Shown: positions 51,701-61,285, counted from the first letter of the stretch. The stretch: 64,000 bases of DNA from Calothrix brevissima NIES-22 (GCF_002367995.1 NZ_AP018207.1:5321963-5385962); one strand, 5' to 3'. The notes: generated by a model from the letters alone, not told the origin. Program-made: numbers and translations.

Positions 51701-54700
51701 AACTTTTCTAGGAGTTTCAGCGCTAACTGGCCAAATTGGTAGCCAGAATGAATATCTCCTTGTAACCCACATAACAACTGTCCATAGCAGCCATAGCCAT
51801 AGCTAGAGGTGGGAGTATTGCCATATTCCACAGATAAGTTGACTTGCGCCAAAATAATTAAGGGAAATAATGCCGGTACTGCAACATAAGCAGAAGATGA
51901 GACAGCAGCCAGAATGCGCATGGCGGCTAATTTTTCCGGGTTGGTCATTGGCGCTAAATTAACTAAATCTAGCGGTTGCCTCTGGGCTAAAATCGATGAA
52001 GTTTGGGCAAATCCTTGAACAATATCTGATTCACCAGGCTGTTCGGGAAAAGCAATCCCTAAGGGTTGGAGGAACTTCAGCGCCATTTCTAATGCTTTAA
52101 TTGGTTGGTGCTGTGCTTGTGCTGCTTGAATTTGAATTTCGGTAATTTTGACTGTATCTAAGTGGCTATGAGCATTTTCTCCAATCACTGCGGCTAAGTT
52201 CGCCATTTGCTCTAAATTACCACTTAAGTAAGCGGCTTCGTGGGCTGCTGTGTAAAGTTCTAGGGTAAGTTGATATTGGGTTTGCCAGCCATTTCCTGGT
52301 AGTAAATTAATCCCTGTGGTAAAATATTCTAAGGCGGTGCTATGGGCTGTGGCACTTTTGGCTTGATATCCGGCTTGAAGATTGAGTTGCGCTAGTTGCT
52401 GTTTTTGGTTAGGCTCGCAAATTAAATTTTTACCGATATTTAATTGATTGACAATCGGGAAAAGTTTTTCCCTGGCTTCGGTTATGTGAGTGCGATCTAG
52501 CAGTAGTTGTCCAATTTTCAGGTGAGTAGCCGGTCTTTCTGTCTCCGGAATTAAAGCATATGCCGCCTGTTGGACGCGATCGTGTAAAAATCTGTACTGA
52601 GGTAAGGGGTGAGGTATCAGGGGTAATTGACAAATTGTATTCTCACAGTCGGGATCGACAAAAAACTTGCACACCTCGTTAACGGCGAGAATTAATCCGG
52701 CTTGTATGGCTTTCCATAAGTCAGAGACTGTCTCTAGCTGAGATTTTTCGTAAACAATCGCCAAGGTAGCAATATCAAAAACGTTACCCATACTAGCTGC
52801 GAGTTGTAAAACTCTTTGGGTAGGGATGGGTAATTTCTGAATTTGCTGCACCATAAATTCCACCACATTATCTGTGAGGGCGAGGGCGCGAATTTGTGGT
52901 AAATTACCTTGCCAGTAACCAGTATTTTTATTAAAACTAATACATTCTTCTGCGTATAATACTTGAAGAAATTGCTGGGTAAAAAACGGATTACCGTTGG
53001 TTTTTTGATAGACTAATTCGGCTAAGGGTGCGGCTTTTTCTGGGGGACAGCTGAGGGTGTCTGCAATTAGCTGATTAATATCGCTGAGTTTCAGGGGATT
53101 GAGGCTGATAGTCTGGACGATCGCTGTAGTTTTACTAATTTTATCCAGCATTAACATCAGCGCATGAATGGAAGAGACTTCGTTATCGCGGTAAGCCCCA
53201 ATGAGTAAAAGATAACCTGTATCAGCAGCGCTGATTAATAGTTGCATCAATCGCAGTGAAGCTGAATCCGCCCATTGCAAATCATCTAAGAAAATGACTA
53301 AAGGATGCTGGGGATGAGTAAAAACTTGAATAAATTTTTGCAATATCAGATGAAAGCGATTTTGCGCTGCGGTTCCCGATAGTTCTGCTACTGGGGGTTG
53401 TTGACCAATAATCAATTCTAGTTCGGGAATTACCTCGATGATTACTTGGCCGCGATCGCCTAAAGCCTCAAGAATTTTCCGCTTCCACTGTTCTAGACGC
53501 ATATCTGATTCTGCTAGCAGTTGTCGCATCAAGTCGCGTAATGCTTGGACAAATGCCGAAAAGGGAATGTTACGATGAAATTGCTCAAATTTACCTTGGA
53601 TAAAGTAACCCCTTTGTCTGACAATGGGCTTGTGGATTTCATGGACAACGGCTGTTTTACCGATTCCCGACATCCCCGCAATCAAAATTAATTCGCTGTG
53701 CGGGTGGTTACTATGAACTACGCGATCGAATGCATCTAGTAAAGTTTGCACTTCAGCGTGACGACCATAGAGTTTTTCAGGAATCGAAAAGCGATCGCTG
53801 ACATCGAGTTTACCAATGGCAAATGGGGCAATGTTTCCTGTTTGTTGCCATTGTGTTAAACAAATTTGCAGGTCGTGTTTTAATCCTAATGCAGTCTGAT
53901 AGCGGTCTTCAGCATTTTTCGCCAGCAATTTCCAGATAATCTCTGCTACTGGTTGGGGAATGGCTTCAATTTTATACTGGGAATCGGGGGCACAGTTAGG
54001 CCAATCTTGTGGTGGAGCGATCGCTGAATTTACTTTTTGCCAGCGAATTTTAAATTGCTCTAAAGGTGCGGGTTGTTTGGCTAAATGACAGTGAATCAAC
54101 TCCATTGGATCGGCTGTCACAAAAGGAGGTTGACCTGTCAGCAGTTCAAAAAAAGTAATTCCCAAGGAATAAAAATCACTGCGATAGTCAATTCCCCGGT
54201 TCATCCTTCCTGTTTGTTCTGGAGAAATGTAAGTTAGGGTTCCTTCCAACAGGTTTGGGTTTTTAATCTTTTGTGTTTCTCTGGGTACTACAGAAGCAAT
54301 ACTAAAGTCTATGAGTTTAACTTCTTTAGTTTGGGGATTGATGAGAATATTATCTGGTTTAATATCTTTGTGAATGATCCGCCGTTGGTGAATTTGTTGG
54401 AGAATCTCAGTGATTTCCACAGCGATCGCTAAAAATTCACTGAGTTCTAAAGGCTGGATTTTCGTATATTCCCGCAGAGAAATACCACCAAAGTCTTCCA
54501 TGACTAATGCATAGCTATGGTCGTATGCTTCTAAACTGAAATGGCGAACGACTCCCGGAAAATCAAGGGTTTTGGCAATTTTGTACTGGTTGCAAAACTG
54601 CAACAGTTCCCCAAAAGTTGGATAATCAGATTTGAGACATTTGATAATTACAGGTTGTTGGTCTGTCTCTCGAATACCACGATAGACAATCGTTGTCGAA

Positions 54701-54768
54701 CTAACGTGCAATTGTTCGACAACTTGATATCCTAAAATCTTGCATCCGAAATTCAGCCCCAATCTCAT
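48772..54768 (-). CDS. giant sensor: Ser/Thr kinase + AAA-type ATPase + GAF + PAS + histidine kinase
   Basis: 1998 residues. Order: Ser/Thr kinase about 10-270 (Lys in VIIKCLKSD; catalytic loop IIHKDIKPDNILI; DFS in KLIDFSIA; SPEQ); ATPase domain about 325-620 with P-loop LIAGMSGIGKTAVVHEI (about 360) and Walker B LVIFLDDLQWAD; a long helical region about 640-1360; GAF about 1395-1545; PAS about 1560-1690; histidine kinase about 1710-1995 with the phospho-acceptor His in VAGVAHEINNPVG, N-box NILANAIDSI, and GKGTGLGLAI. Such triple proteins are widespread in filamentous cyanobacteria (related to Pkn41/Pkn42 of Anabaena). Cytosolic; no response regulator is adjacent. Signal unknown. Confidence 0.92.
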   Translation of the reverse strand: MRLGLNFGCKILGYQVVEQLHVSSTTIVYRGIRETDQQPVIIKCLKSDYPTFGELLQFCNQYKIAKTLDFPGVVRHFSLEAYDHSYALVMEDFGGISLREYTKIQPLELSEFLAIAVEITEILQQIHQRRIIHKDIKPDNILINPQTKEVKLIDFSIASVVPRETQKIKNPNLLEGTLTYISPEQTGRMNRGIDYRSDFYSLGITFFELLTGQPPFVTADPMELIHCHLAKQPAPLEQFKIRWQKVNSAIAPPQDWPNCAPDSQYKIEAIPQPVAEIIWKLLAKNAEDRYQTALGLKHDLQICLTQWQQTGNIAPFAIGKLDVSDRFSIPEKLYGRHAEVQTLLDAFDRVVHSNHPHSELILIAGMSGIGKTAVVHEIHKPIVRQRGYFIQGKFEQFHRNIPFSAFVQALRDLMRQLLAESDMRLEQWKRKILEALGDRGQVIIEVIPELELIIGQQPPVAELSGTAAQNRFHLILQKFIQVFTHPQHPLVIFLDDLQWADSASLRLMQLLISAADTGYLLLIGAYRDNEVSSIHALMLMLDKISKTTAIVQTISLNPLKLSDINQLIADTLSCPPEKAAPLAELVYQKTNGNPFFTQQFLQVLYAEECISFNKNTGYWQGNLPQIRALALTDNVVEFMVQQIQKLPIPTQRVLQLAASMGNVFDIATLAIVYEKSQLETVSDLWKAIQAGLILAVNEVCKFFVDPDCENTICQLPLIPHPLPQYRFLHDRVQQAAYALIPETERPATHLKIGQLLLDRTHITEAREKLFPIVNQLNIGKNLICEPNQKQQLAQLNLQAGYQAKSATAHSTALEYFTTGINLLPGNGWQTQYQLTLELYTAAHEAAYLSGNLEQMANLAAVIGENAHSHLDTVKITEIQIQAAQAQHQPIKALEMALKFLQPLGIAFPEQPGESDIVQGFAQTSSILAQRQPLDLVNLAPMTNPEKLAAMRILAAVSSSAYVAVPALFPLIILAQVNLSVEYGNTPTSSYGYGCYGQLLCGLQGDIHSGYQFGQLALKLLEKFPAAEQIAKTYGEVSLGTLHWQEPVRNSLSLLTEGYQSGLDTGDLLWAGICAIAYVMHSWLAGENLTDLHRETGTLITQLSLSKQAALVNQIAIFQQGILNLLEQTAAPWQLLGEAFHQEQMLPILQLGKDKTALCYFHSNQLFLSYLFGEFDLAISAAIATANYLDAAIGLFIVPSFYTYDSLAHLAIYPQVKPDKQQQILQRVTSNQQQLRNWAEHAPANHLHRFYLVEAERYRLLNNKAAALEFYDLAITTAKVNQYPHEEGLANELAAKFALDWGKNSLVQDYMINAYYCYIRWGSKAKIKQLEQSYAPYLKPILQSENLNFSSELTIPVVDNMITEHDSPSQNSQSSSNSLCAALDLATVLQSFQMISSEIHLDKLLATLLQVVLEHAGADKCALLLQKEDRLVIEATITIGEKPVVLQSLPLERSQELPILLINSVKRTLQPLVLIDATDNFGLTADPYILHQQPKSILCTPIMHQGKLLGILYLENNLITGAFTSDRVEILNLLCTQAAISLENARLYQRSQIYSRQLELYLEELQASDTRFQNLANNIPGMIYQFRLSPDGTNSTPYVSCGCAELYELPPDEVIAGKYNLYSYNHPEDMTQLTELISQSAANLTQFKHEWRIITPSGKLKWIQSVAQPQPQKDGSIIWDGIVIDISHRQFAEAQAQQKAQELEAAMEDLQQTQLQLIQNEKMSALGNLVAGVAHEINNPVGFLVGNLQPAKNYIQDLLGLLDLYQQQFPDPGQAIIDEAEAIDLEYIREDLPKLIDSMKLGIDRIRSISNSLRTFSRADQDYKIPFNIHEGINSTILILKHRLKANEHRPAIDAMRNFGNLPAVECFPGQLNQVFMNILANAIDSIEEFNQQRRQGKFRPHSPQIVINTELVPAGETFSTPHAIIRIKDNGIGMSEAVKNRIFEHLFTTKTVGKGTGLGLAIAWQIVVQRHQGTISVESTPEQGAEFIISLPLKADNT

Positions 54769-55526
54769 ATTGTACTTACCTCATCTGCAAAATTACTTTT
54801 GCTTAATGCTTGTAATCATATTTAGTATGCCCATGAGTTAGCTTTTTCTAACTTGAGAAGGCAGTAAGACATCAGTTGAGCGGTATAACTCAACTTTCAA
54901 AAATGGCAATTTGTCAATTTCCGGATCGTCCTCACTAATAAGTCAATTTGATTATTTGCTATCACTGGGAGTTGCTGACTGACTGTAATTAACTCTATGA
55001 ATAGGCTGTTTTCTTAATGGATTACCAAAATTTTTTGCTGATTATAACAGTCAAATTTGTTTAGAGGTTAAGATAACAGATTTATTTCCAATTTTCTCAA
55101 TGATGAAGGCATCATACTAGACAATCTCTCAATTAATTCCTTCCTCGCTTATTAGAGGCATACCTATATAGCGATAAATGAAATAAAAAATATTTAATTA
55201 GGGATTAATCATGCTTTATATTTAGTAATAAAAAATTCCATATATTCTTGTTTCTAGTAACTGTAATAAAATTTACAAATAAAATTTACAAAGTTTAGCC
55301 AAACTGGCAGATGAATATTTTAGTCAAAGAATACAATCTGCTTGAACGAAGGCATTTGTCTATATGAGATGGCGAAAAAATCATAAAAAATCATAAAAAA
55401 TCAGGTTTAAAGAAAAAATCGATTTAATTAACTAAAAAGGATTTAAAATCAGCTTTATTGAGCTAATTTACTAGTTAATTCTGAAATGATATTCTTGATT
55501 TTCTAGAGCTTGTAGGAGCTACAAAA
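54769..55526. other. AT-rich divergent intergenic region
   Basis: About 760 bp between the two giant genes. A direct repeat of ATCATAAAAA (three copies, 55378-55405) is the only structure I see. It should hold the promoters of both genes. Confidence 0.5.
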
Positions 55527-58500
55527 TTGACGTTTGAGCAAGCAATGCTGGTATTAGATCTAGTATTACAGCAGAAGCATTTAAGTAATATTCAAGAGCT
55601 AGTACTTCGTCAATCTTGGGAAGGATTTACCTATGCACAGATTGCCGAAAGATCTGGTTATGATGATGATTATATCCGCGATGTAGGATATAGATTATGG
55701 CAGACACTCTCAAGGGCATTAGGAGAAAATGTCAATAAAAGTAATATTAAATCTGTCTTAAGAAGACGTTATGTAAATCTGCCGCCAGCAGCAGCATCGA
55801 TCCCGACAATCGTAGAGAATCCCGTGGGAGAAAAACCGCCAAAAACCTCACTGCACCAAGATTGGGGCGAAGCGATAGATGTGTCTATTTTTTATGGACG
55901 CACGACAGAACAAACCAAACTACAACAATGGATACTCAACGATCGATGTCGGTTGCTGGCTGTATTGGGAATGGGTGGAATTGGGAAAACAGCTTTGTCT
56001 GTCAAGTTAGCACAACAGCTACAAGATAATTTTGATTACGTGATTTGGCGCAGTTTGCGGAATGCGCCACCAATTGTGGAATTGCTCAAAGATATCATTG
56101 CTTTTATTTCTGAGGGAGAAGCTGTCAATATCCCAGAAACTGTAGAAGCGCAGATTTCCGGGTTAATGAATTATCTGGGTTCTCAACGCTGTTTAATTGT
56201 CCTGGATAATGTGGAGTCGGTGTTAGCTACCGGAACTAGATCCGGACGCTATCGTTTGGGATATGAAGGATACGGACAACTTTTTCGCCGGGTAGGAGAT
56301 GAACGCCATCAAAGTTGCTTGCTGATTACCAGCCGGGAAAAACCCATTGGCTTTACTGCCAGAGAAGGAGATAATTTACCAGTGCGATCGCTGCAATTAA
56401 GCGGTTTACCCGAAGTCGAAGCTAGACAAATCCTCCTCACCAAAGGGCTGGTAAATTCCCCAGATGAATTTGATAATTTAATTCAGCGCTATACAGGTAA
56501 TCCTCTCGCCTTAAAAATCATCGCTACTACCATCCAGCGACTATTTGGTGGCAATATTCAGGCATTTTTAGCCCAAGGAGCCATTGTTTTTGGTGATATT
56601 TGGCAAATCTTAGATCAACAATTTAGTCGCTTGTCGGTAAACGAACAGCAACTGATGTACTGGTTAGCCATTAAACGGGAATGGGTAACCATCCCCGAAT
56701 TAGAAGCAGACATTATCCCCCAAATATCTAAGCGAGAATTATTAGAAGCACTATTATCTTTGCAGGGGCGATCGCTGATTGAACAGCAATCGGGTAGTTA
56801 TACGCAACAACCTGTGGTCATGGAATACATGACAGATAAATTAATTAAACAAGTTTGTCAAGAAATTCTCAGTGGTGAAATTAACCTCTATAATACCTAC
56901 GCCTTAATGGAAGCAACGGCGAAGAATTATGTGAGTGAGAGTCAAAAACGGGTGATTTTAGCCCCGATATTGAACAGTCTCAATATTATCTGGAACAATC
57001 CCGCCACTATTACCAGAAGATTGCAAGAAATTATCTCTCTACTGCGCAGCAAATTTGCCGCCATACCCGGATATGCTGCGGGAAATACAATTAACCTCCT
57101 GCGTCAACTCAATGTTGATTTCACTGGTTGGGATTTTTCCGGTTTAACCATTTGGCAAGCTGATTTGCAAAACATCAACTTGTATCAGGTAAACTTTAGT
57201 AATAGCAATCTGAGAAAATCTAATTTTCATCAGGCTTTGGTGAATATTCTCACCGTCCAATTTAGTCCTGATGGTCAAGTATTGGTGACAGGTGATGCTA
57301 ATGGCGGCGTTAGGTTGTGGAATCTTGCAGATGGACAACAACTACAACATCTAGAAGGACATACAGGCTGGGTTTGGCAAGCTAACTTTAGCCAAGATGG
57401 GCAAACTCTCGCCAGTTGTTGTGAAAATGGCATTATTAAACTCTGGGATGTGAATACAGGGCAATGTTTGCACAGCTATCATCAACAAAGCATTCGCAGT
57501 TGGTTATCTAGCTTTAGCCCAGATAATCAAATTTTAGCCAGTACTAGCCGAGAACAGACTATTAAACTCTGGGATATCCACAGGGGAGAATGTATTAAAA
57601 TTTTCTCAGAAGATACTCATAAAATCGGCCCGGTGGCTTTCAGTCCAGATGGACAAATTCTCGCCAGTGGTAACGACAATCAAACAATCAAACTTTGGGA
57701 TGTGAATACAGGGGAATGTTTGCAGACATTAGACGGACACCATCAAGCTATTTGGTCAGTTAACTTTAGTCCTGACGGGCAAATTCTCGCCAGTGGTAGC
57801 GAAGATAAAACAGTTAAACTCTGGGATGTGAGTACCGGTAGATGTTGGCAAACCTTACAAGGATCGCAGATAGATTTAGTTTGGGCGATCGCTTTTAGTC
57901 CTGATGGCGAAACTTTAGCGATCGCCGGCGAAGCAGCGACAATTAGTATTTGGGATCTGAATACAGGTAAATGTATCAAAACCCTATCCGGTCACACTAC
58001 CCGTGTTTGGTCAATTGCTTTTAGTCCCGATGGACAAATTCTCGCCAGTGCTGCAGAAGACCAAAGTATTAGATTATGGGAAGTGAATACAGGCAGATGT
58101 ATTAAAACTTTCCAAGGTTACCCGATTTTTACTGGTGCAGTTGCTTTTAGCCCAGATGGTGAATCGCTGGCGAGTAGCACGGGGCACACAGTTAGATTAT
58201 GGGATTTAGAGACGGGTAATTTAGTCAAAAACTTACCGGGTCATAGCCGCGATGTTATGGCTTTAGCCTACAATACTGATGGAAACACCTTGGCTAGTGG
58301 TAGCTTAGATGGCTCAATTCGCTTGTGGAATCTCAATAGCGGAGAATATGACAAAATTCTCCAAGAACATAGTAGCTTTATCTTTGCACTTAACTATAGC
58401 CCTAACGGTCACAGGTTAGCTAGCGGGAGTGCAGATAAGACAATCAAAATTTGGGATGTCGCCACAGGAAAATGTTTGCGCACTTTAACCGGGCATACAG

Positions 58501-59090
58501 GCTGGGTATTTTCTGTAGACTGGAGTCTAGACGGGAGATTTTTAGCGAGTATGGGCGAAAATAGCATTCATTTATGGGATGCTACTACTGGAGAAAATTT
58601 ACAAGTATTACCAGGACAATATTGTTTAATTGGTGCAGTAGCCTTTCATCCCAACGGTCAACTGTTAGCAACTGGGGATAATCAAGAATATAAAATTCAG
58701 TTTTGGGATATTCACACAGGTAACAGTTGGCAAACAGTAGAGTCACATCAAACCACCGTCACTGATGTCAAGTTTAGCCCCAATGGCGATCGCGTTGCTA
58801 GTGGGAGTCACGACCAAACCATCAAAATTTGGCACAGTCAAACCGGGGAATATCTACAAACCCTGCAAGGACATAGTAATTGGATTTGGGCGATCGCATT
58901 TCATCCCCAAGGACAAATCCTCGCTAGTGGTTCCCAAGATGAGACAGTTAGACTTTGGGATATTGCTACAGGTGAATGCTTACAAATTTTGCGATCGCCT
59001 CGTCCCTATCAAGGGATGAACATTCAAGGCGTTACAGGTTTAACACCAGCGCAGAAAGCCACTTTAAAAATTCTCGGCGCTAGGGATTGA
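55527..59090 (+). CDS. NB-ARC (STAND) ATPase with N-terminal helical domain and 14 WD40 repeats
   Basis: 1187 residues. N-terminal HTH-like/vMAP-type domain (about 1-85: MTFEQAMLVLDLVL, GFTYAQIAERSGYDD). NB-ARC ATPase about 115-420: P-loop LGMGGIGKTAL (about 148), Walker B CLIVLDNVESV (about 220), TSREKP, and GNPLALKI. A pentapeptide-like stretch (FSGLTIWQADLQNINLYQVNFSNSNL, split here into shorter motifs NLYQVNF and SNSNLRK) about 535-560. Then 14 WD40 repeats (about 575-1160), enough for two propellers. Start is TTG at 55527, supported by AGGAG at 55514-55518 eight bases upstream. STAND proteins switch on binding a signal, often in stress or phage defence; role here unknown. Confidence 0.9.
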   Translation: MTFEQAMLVLDLVLQQKHLSNIQELVLRQSWEGFTYAQIAERSGYDDDYIRDVGYRLWQTLSRALGENVNKSNIKSVLRRRYVNLPPAAASIPTIVENPVGEKPPKTSLHQDWGEAIDVSIFYGRTTEQTKLQQWILNDRCRLLAVLGMGGIGKTALSVKLAQQLQDNFDYVIWRSLRNAPPIVELLKDIIAFISEGEAVNIPETVEAQISGLMNYLGSQRCLIVLDNVESVLATGTRSGRYRLGYEGYGQLFRRVGDERHQSCLLITSREKPIGFTAREGDNLPVRSLQLSGLPEVEARQILLTKGLVNSPDEFDNLIQRYTGNPLALKIIATTIQRLFGGNIQAFLAQGAIVFGDIWQILDQQFSRLSVNEQQLMYWLAIKREWVTIPELEADIIPQISKRELLEALLSLQGRSLIEQQSGSYTQQPVVMEYMTDKLIKQVCQEILSGEINLYNTYALMEATAKNYVSESQKRVILAPILNSLNIIWNNPATITRRLQEIISLLRSKFAAIPGYAAGNTINLLRQLNVDFTGWDFSGLTIWQADLQNINLYQVNFSNSNLRKSNFHQALVNILTVQFSPDGQVLVTGDANGGVRLWNLADGQQLQHLEGHTGWVWQANFSQDGQTLASCCENGIIKLWDVNTGQCLHSYHQQSIRSWLSSFSPDNQILASTSREQTIKLWDIHRGECIKIFSEDTHKIGPVAFSPDGQILASGNDNQTIKLWDVNTGECLQTLDGHHQAIWSVNFSPDGQILASGSEDKTVKLWDVSTGRCWQTLQGSQIDLVWAIAFSPDGETLAIAGEAATISIWDLNTGKCIKTLSGHTTRVWSIAFSPDGQILASAAEDQSIRLWEVNTGRCIKTFQGYPIFTGAVAFSPDGESLASSTGHTVRLWDLETGNLVKNLPGHSRDVMALAYNTDGNTLASGSLDGSIRLWNLNSGEYDKILQEHSSFIFALNYSPNGHRLASGSADKTIKIWDVATGKCLRTLTGHTGWVFSVDWSLDGRFLASMGENSIHLWDATTGENLQVLPGQYCLIGAVAFHPNGQLLATGDNQEYKIQFWDIHTGNSWQTVESHQTTVTDVKFSPNGDRVASGSHDQTIKIWHSQTGEYLQTLQGHSNWIWAIAFHPQGQILASGSQDETVRLWDIATGECLQILRSPRPYQGMNIQGVTGLTPAQKATLKILGARD

Positions 59091-59271
59091 TGGCGCTGCG
59101 CTTGTCAAAAGTCCAGAGTCAAATGATATCACAACCAAATATGCAAATCTTTCTCTCCTAGCCTCTAGCCCCTATTTTTTAGTTATCGCCAGCAGAGTAA
59201 TTTTGTATTGGAGTTAGCAATTTTTTGGTTACCAAAAGTGTAACCGGATTATTTTCACAATTGAGTTACTT

Positions 59272-59277
59272 TATGAT
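59272..59277 (+). promoter_or_regulatory. -10 element of the Yfr1-like RNA
   Basis: TATGAT, one base from consensus TATAAT, placed so that a transcript would begin near 59283-59285. No clear -35 at the right distance. Confidence 0.5.
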
Positions 59278-59282
59278 GATTT

Positions 59283-59346
59283 GTAGTTAAGCTCCTCACA
59301 CCACACGAAAAGCCGTGAAGCATTATGTTTCACGGTCTTTTTCTTT
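59283..59346 (+). ncRNA. yfr1: Yfr1-like small regulatory RNA
   Basis: The invariant single-stranded motif of Yfr1, CTCCTCACACC, is at 59292-59302. It is followed by the intrinsic terminator: CCGTGAA (59313-59319) with TTCACGG (59329-59335) then a long T-rich tail. Length of about 64 nt fits Yfr1, an Hfq-independent trans-acting RNA conserved through cyanobacteria, which base-pairs with mRNAs of outer-membrane proteins (family knowledge). The 5' end is estimated from the -10 element. It lies in the gap between the STAND gene and nurA. Confidence 0.82.
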
Positions 59347-59440
59347 TTTGCAACGACACATAATTTGTCATCGGTGACAGATTAGTATCGCTGTCCAAAT
59401 TTGTGATATCTATCGCAATTGACCAATGACAAATGACCTT

Positions 59441-60616
59441 TCATGCAATACTGCCGCGCTTTCTCGCTTCTTTATAAGAAGTACCCACATTTCTCAAGCC
59501 AGCTTTAATCATTTGCTTCTCCAGTAACGCAAAAAAGCGTGTTTTATCGCCACCACGTACTACGGCTTGATTATGAGCTTCAGCGATCGCTACTGGATAA
59601 CCATATCCTTTTTGCACCTGTGCCAGCATCAGCCCTAAGGCTTGGTCAAACATAGCTGTATTTTCTGCTACCCAAGCAGGTACTTCTATCCGGGCAATTT
59701 CGGTACCGACATGAATGTAGCAAAAATATATGCTTTGGTCTTCGTACAACTCCAAAATCCTGGCATTGCTGCGCCACAAGGGGCCGCGCTGTCCTGGTTT
59801 GAGTTGAGTTGTCCACAGGGAAGTGTCGCGCAAGGGTTCAAAGACTTTACAAGGAACCTTTTCTAATTGATTGGGGCAATAACTGATACAGTCGGGTACG
59901 GGATGGGGACAAGCTAATAAGCGTAAAAAGTTCATCCCTTCGACGTTACGAGAAGCGCTGAGATATCCCATCAAGGGAATTTGGGCGTCACGCATTTGCT
60001 GCCAAGCGGCGATGATGGGGGGTAAAATGCGATCGCGGGCATCAAGGGGTAATTGTTCTAAAAACCAGTAAATTAAGGAACCATCCACCATCGCCAAGGT
60101 AGGTACTTCTCCTTTTACCGCACAAGCTAGTTCGGCTAAGACTGTGGCTTCGCTAGCAGTACGGCGATAACCCATCCATTCCTCAGTTCTAATTCCCCAC
60201 TGCCGAGACATATATAAATCTTCGGGACGGTAAAATACTTCTGGCAGACTATCTAAGAGAGGATGGCGATTTTGTCCGTAATGTAAAACGACTCTGCCAA
60301 TATTTAACAGATAACAGTAAGCTATTTCATGGTGGTTAGGCGCAATTTGCGAACCATCAGTAGCAATTACAGTATGAATTTTTGGCGGTACAGGAATCTC
60401 AATACAAGTTTCTAGTGGCTCTATGGGTGTAGCATTAGCAAAGAGAATGCGATCGCGCCATTTCTCCTGACGCGCGATTAAATCTTGTTGTTCGCTATAA
60501 GCTTTGTGAAGATATTGTTGGGCTAATTCTAAACGTTGACGACTTGCAGCAGCTTCTGAAGAAAGATGCTGACTTAAACCTTGCATTTGTCGCGCTAGTT
60601 TTGTCAGGTCAAGCAT
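59441..60616 (-). CDS. NurA-domain protein
   Basis: 391 residues with a NurA nuclease domain (about 78-360). The conserved VIATDGSQIAPN holds the first metal-binding Asp, and MVDGSLIYW the second. In archaea NurA works with the HerA helicase to resect DNA ends; no herA is in this window. The N-terminal 75 residues are a coiled-coil-like helix. Function in cyanobacteria is not established; a DNA repair role is inferred. Confidence 0.82.
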   Translation of the reverse strand: MLDLTKLARQMQGLSQHLSSEAAASRQRLELAQQYLHKAYSEQQDLIARQEKWRDRILFANATPIEPLETCIEIPVPPKIHTVIATDGSQIAPNHHEIAYCYLLNIGRVVLHYGQNRHPLLDSLPEVFYRPEDLYMSRQWGIRTEEWMGYRRTASEATVLAELACAVKGEVPTLAMVDGSLIYWFLEQLPLDARDRILPPIIAAWQQMRDAQIPLMGYLSASRNVEGMNFLRLLACPHPVPDCISYCPNQLEKVPCKVFEPLRDTSLWTTQLKPGQRGPLWRSNARILELYEDQSIYFCYIHVGTEIARIEVPAWVAENTAMFDQALGLMLAQVQKGYGYPVAIAEAHNQAVVRGGDKTRFFALLEKQMIKAGLRNVGTSYKEARKRGSIA

Positions 60617-60680
60617 AAAATGTTATTGGTCATTGGTCAATGGTCAATGGTCAATAGTCAATAGTCAATGGTCATTTGTC
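60617..60680. repeat. GGTCAAT / AGTCAAT heptanucleotide tandem repeat
   Basis: About eight heptamers (GGTCAAT four or five times, then AGTCAAT) just upstream of the nurA-type start. STRR class. Confidence 0.75.
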
Positions 60681-60865
60681 CTTTTTGTTTATATATCAGG
60701 ATTGCTATATTTTTACCTACTTACTTAAATGACTGTTTGAAGCTGGATGGAAGTAGTTAAATTTTAACGGAAATTAGCATTGGGTATAGGGTATGGGAAA
60801 TCTTATTTTTTAGTAAGATGCTGATGATGGGGTTGATTGATACTTCTCTATTCCATCGTTTCGCC

Positions 60866-61048
60866 TAAATATCTTGAACATTGGTGTTCGCAACTCGGCG
60901 TTTTGAGTAAATATCTTGAACATTGGTGTTCGCAACTCGGAGTTTTGAGTAAATAGCTTGAACGTTGGTGTTCGCAACTCGGCGTTTTGAGTAAATAGCT
61001 TGAACGTTGGTGTTCGGAACTCGGCGTTTTGAGTAAATCTCTTGAACC
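60866..61048. repeat. 42-bp tandem repeat, four full copies plus a partial one
   Basis: Units at 60866-60907, 60908-60949, 60950-60991, 60992-61033 and a partial from 61034. Consensus begins TAAATAKCTTGAACRTTGG. Units differ at only a few positions. No spacers, so not CRISPR. Confidence 0.85.
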
Positions 61049-61285
61049 GTCATGTAAAAAGCTGGAAATTTCTCCTTCAGCACAGGATGGTTGAGTTCTG
61101 GAACTCAAAATTTTGACTTCTCATCTGTGATTATCGAGTTTAATATTAGTTAAATCTAGATATTTTGGCGAAGATGCAAGGAATTTGGTTGAAATGAACC
61201 GCCAAGTGCGCCAAGTACGCCAAGGAAGAGAGAATTATTAGAAGGGAAAAGTGTGGAGTACAGATTCTCAAGGGTAATTCCAAAA

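Noticed and set aside
60866..61048. Regular 42-bp repeats considered as a CRISPR array
   Set aside because: Units are directly adjacent with no unique spacers, and no cas gene is present.
60848..61108. 86- and 72-codon minus-strand ORFs across the 42-bp repeat
   Set aside because: Open simply because the period is divisible by three; no ribosome binding site and two competing frames.
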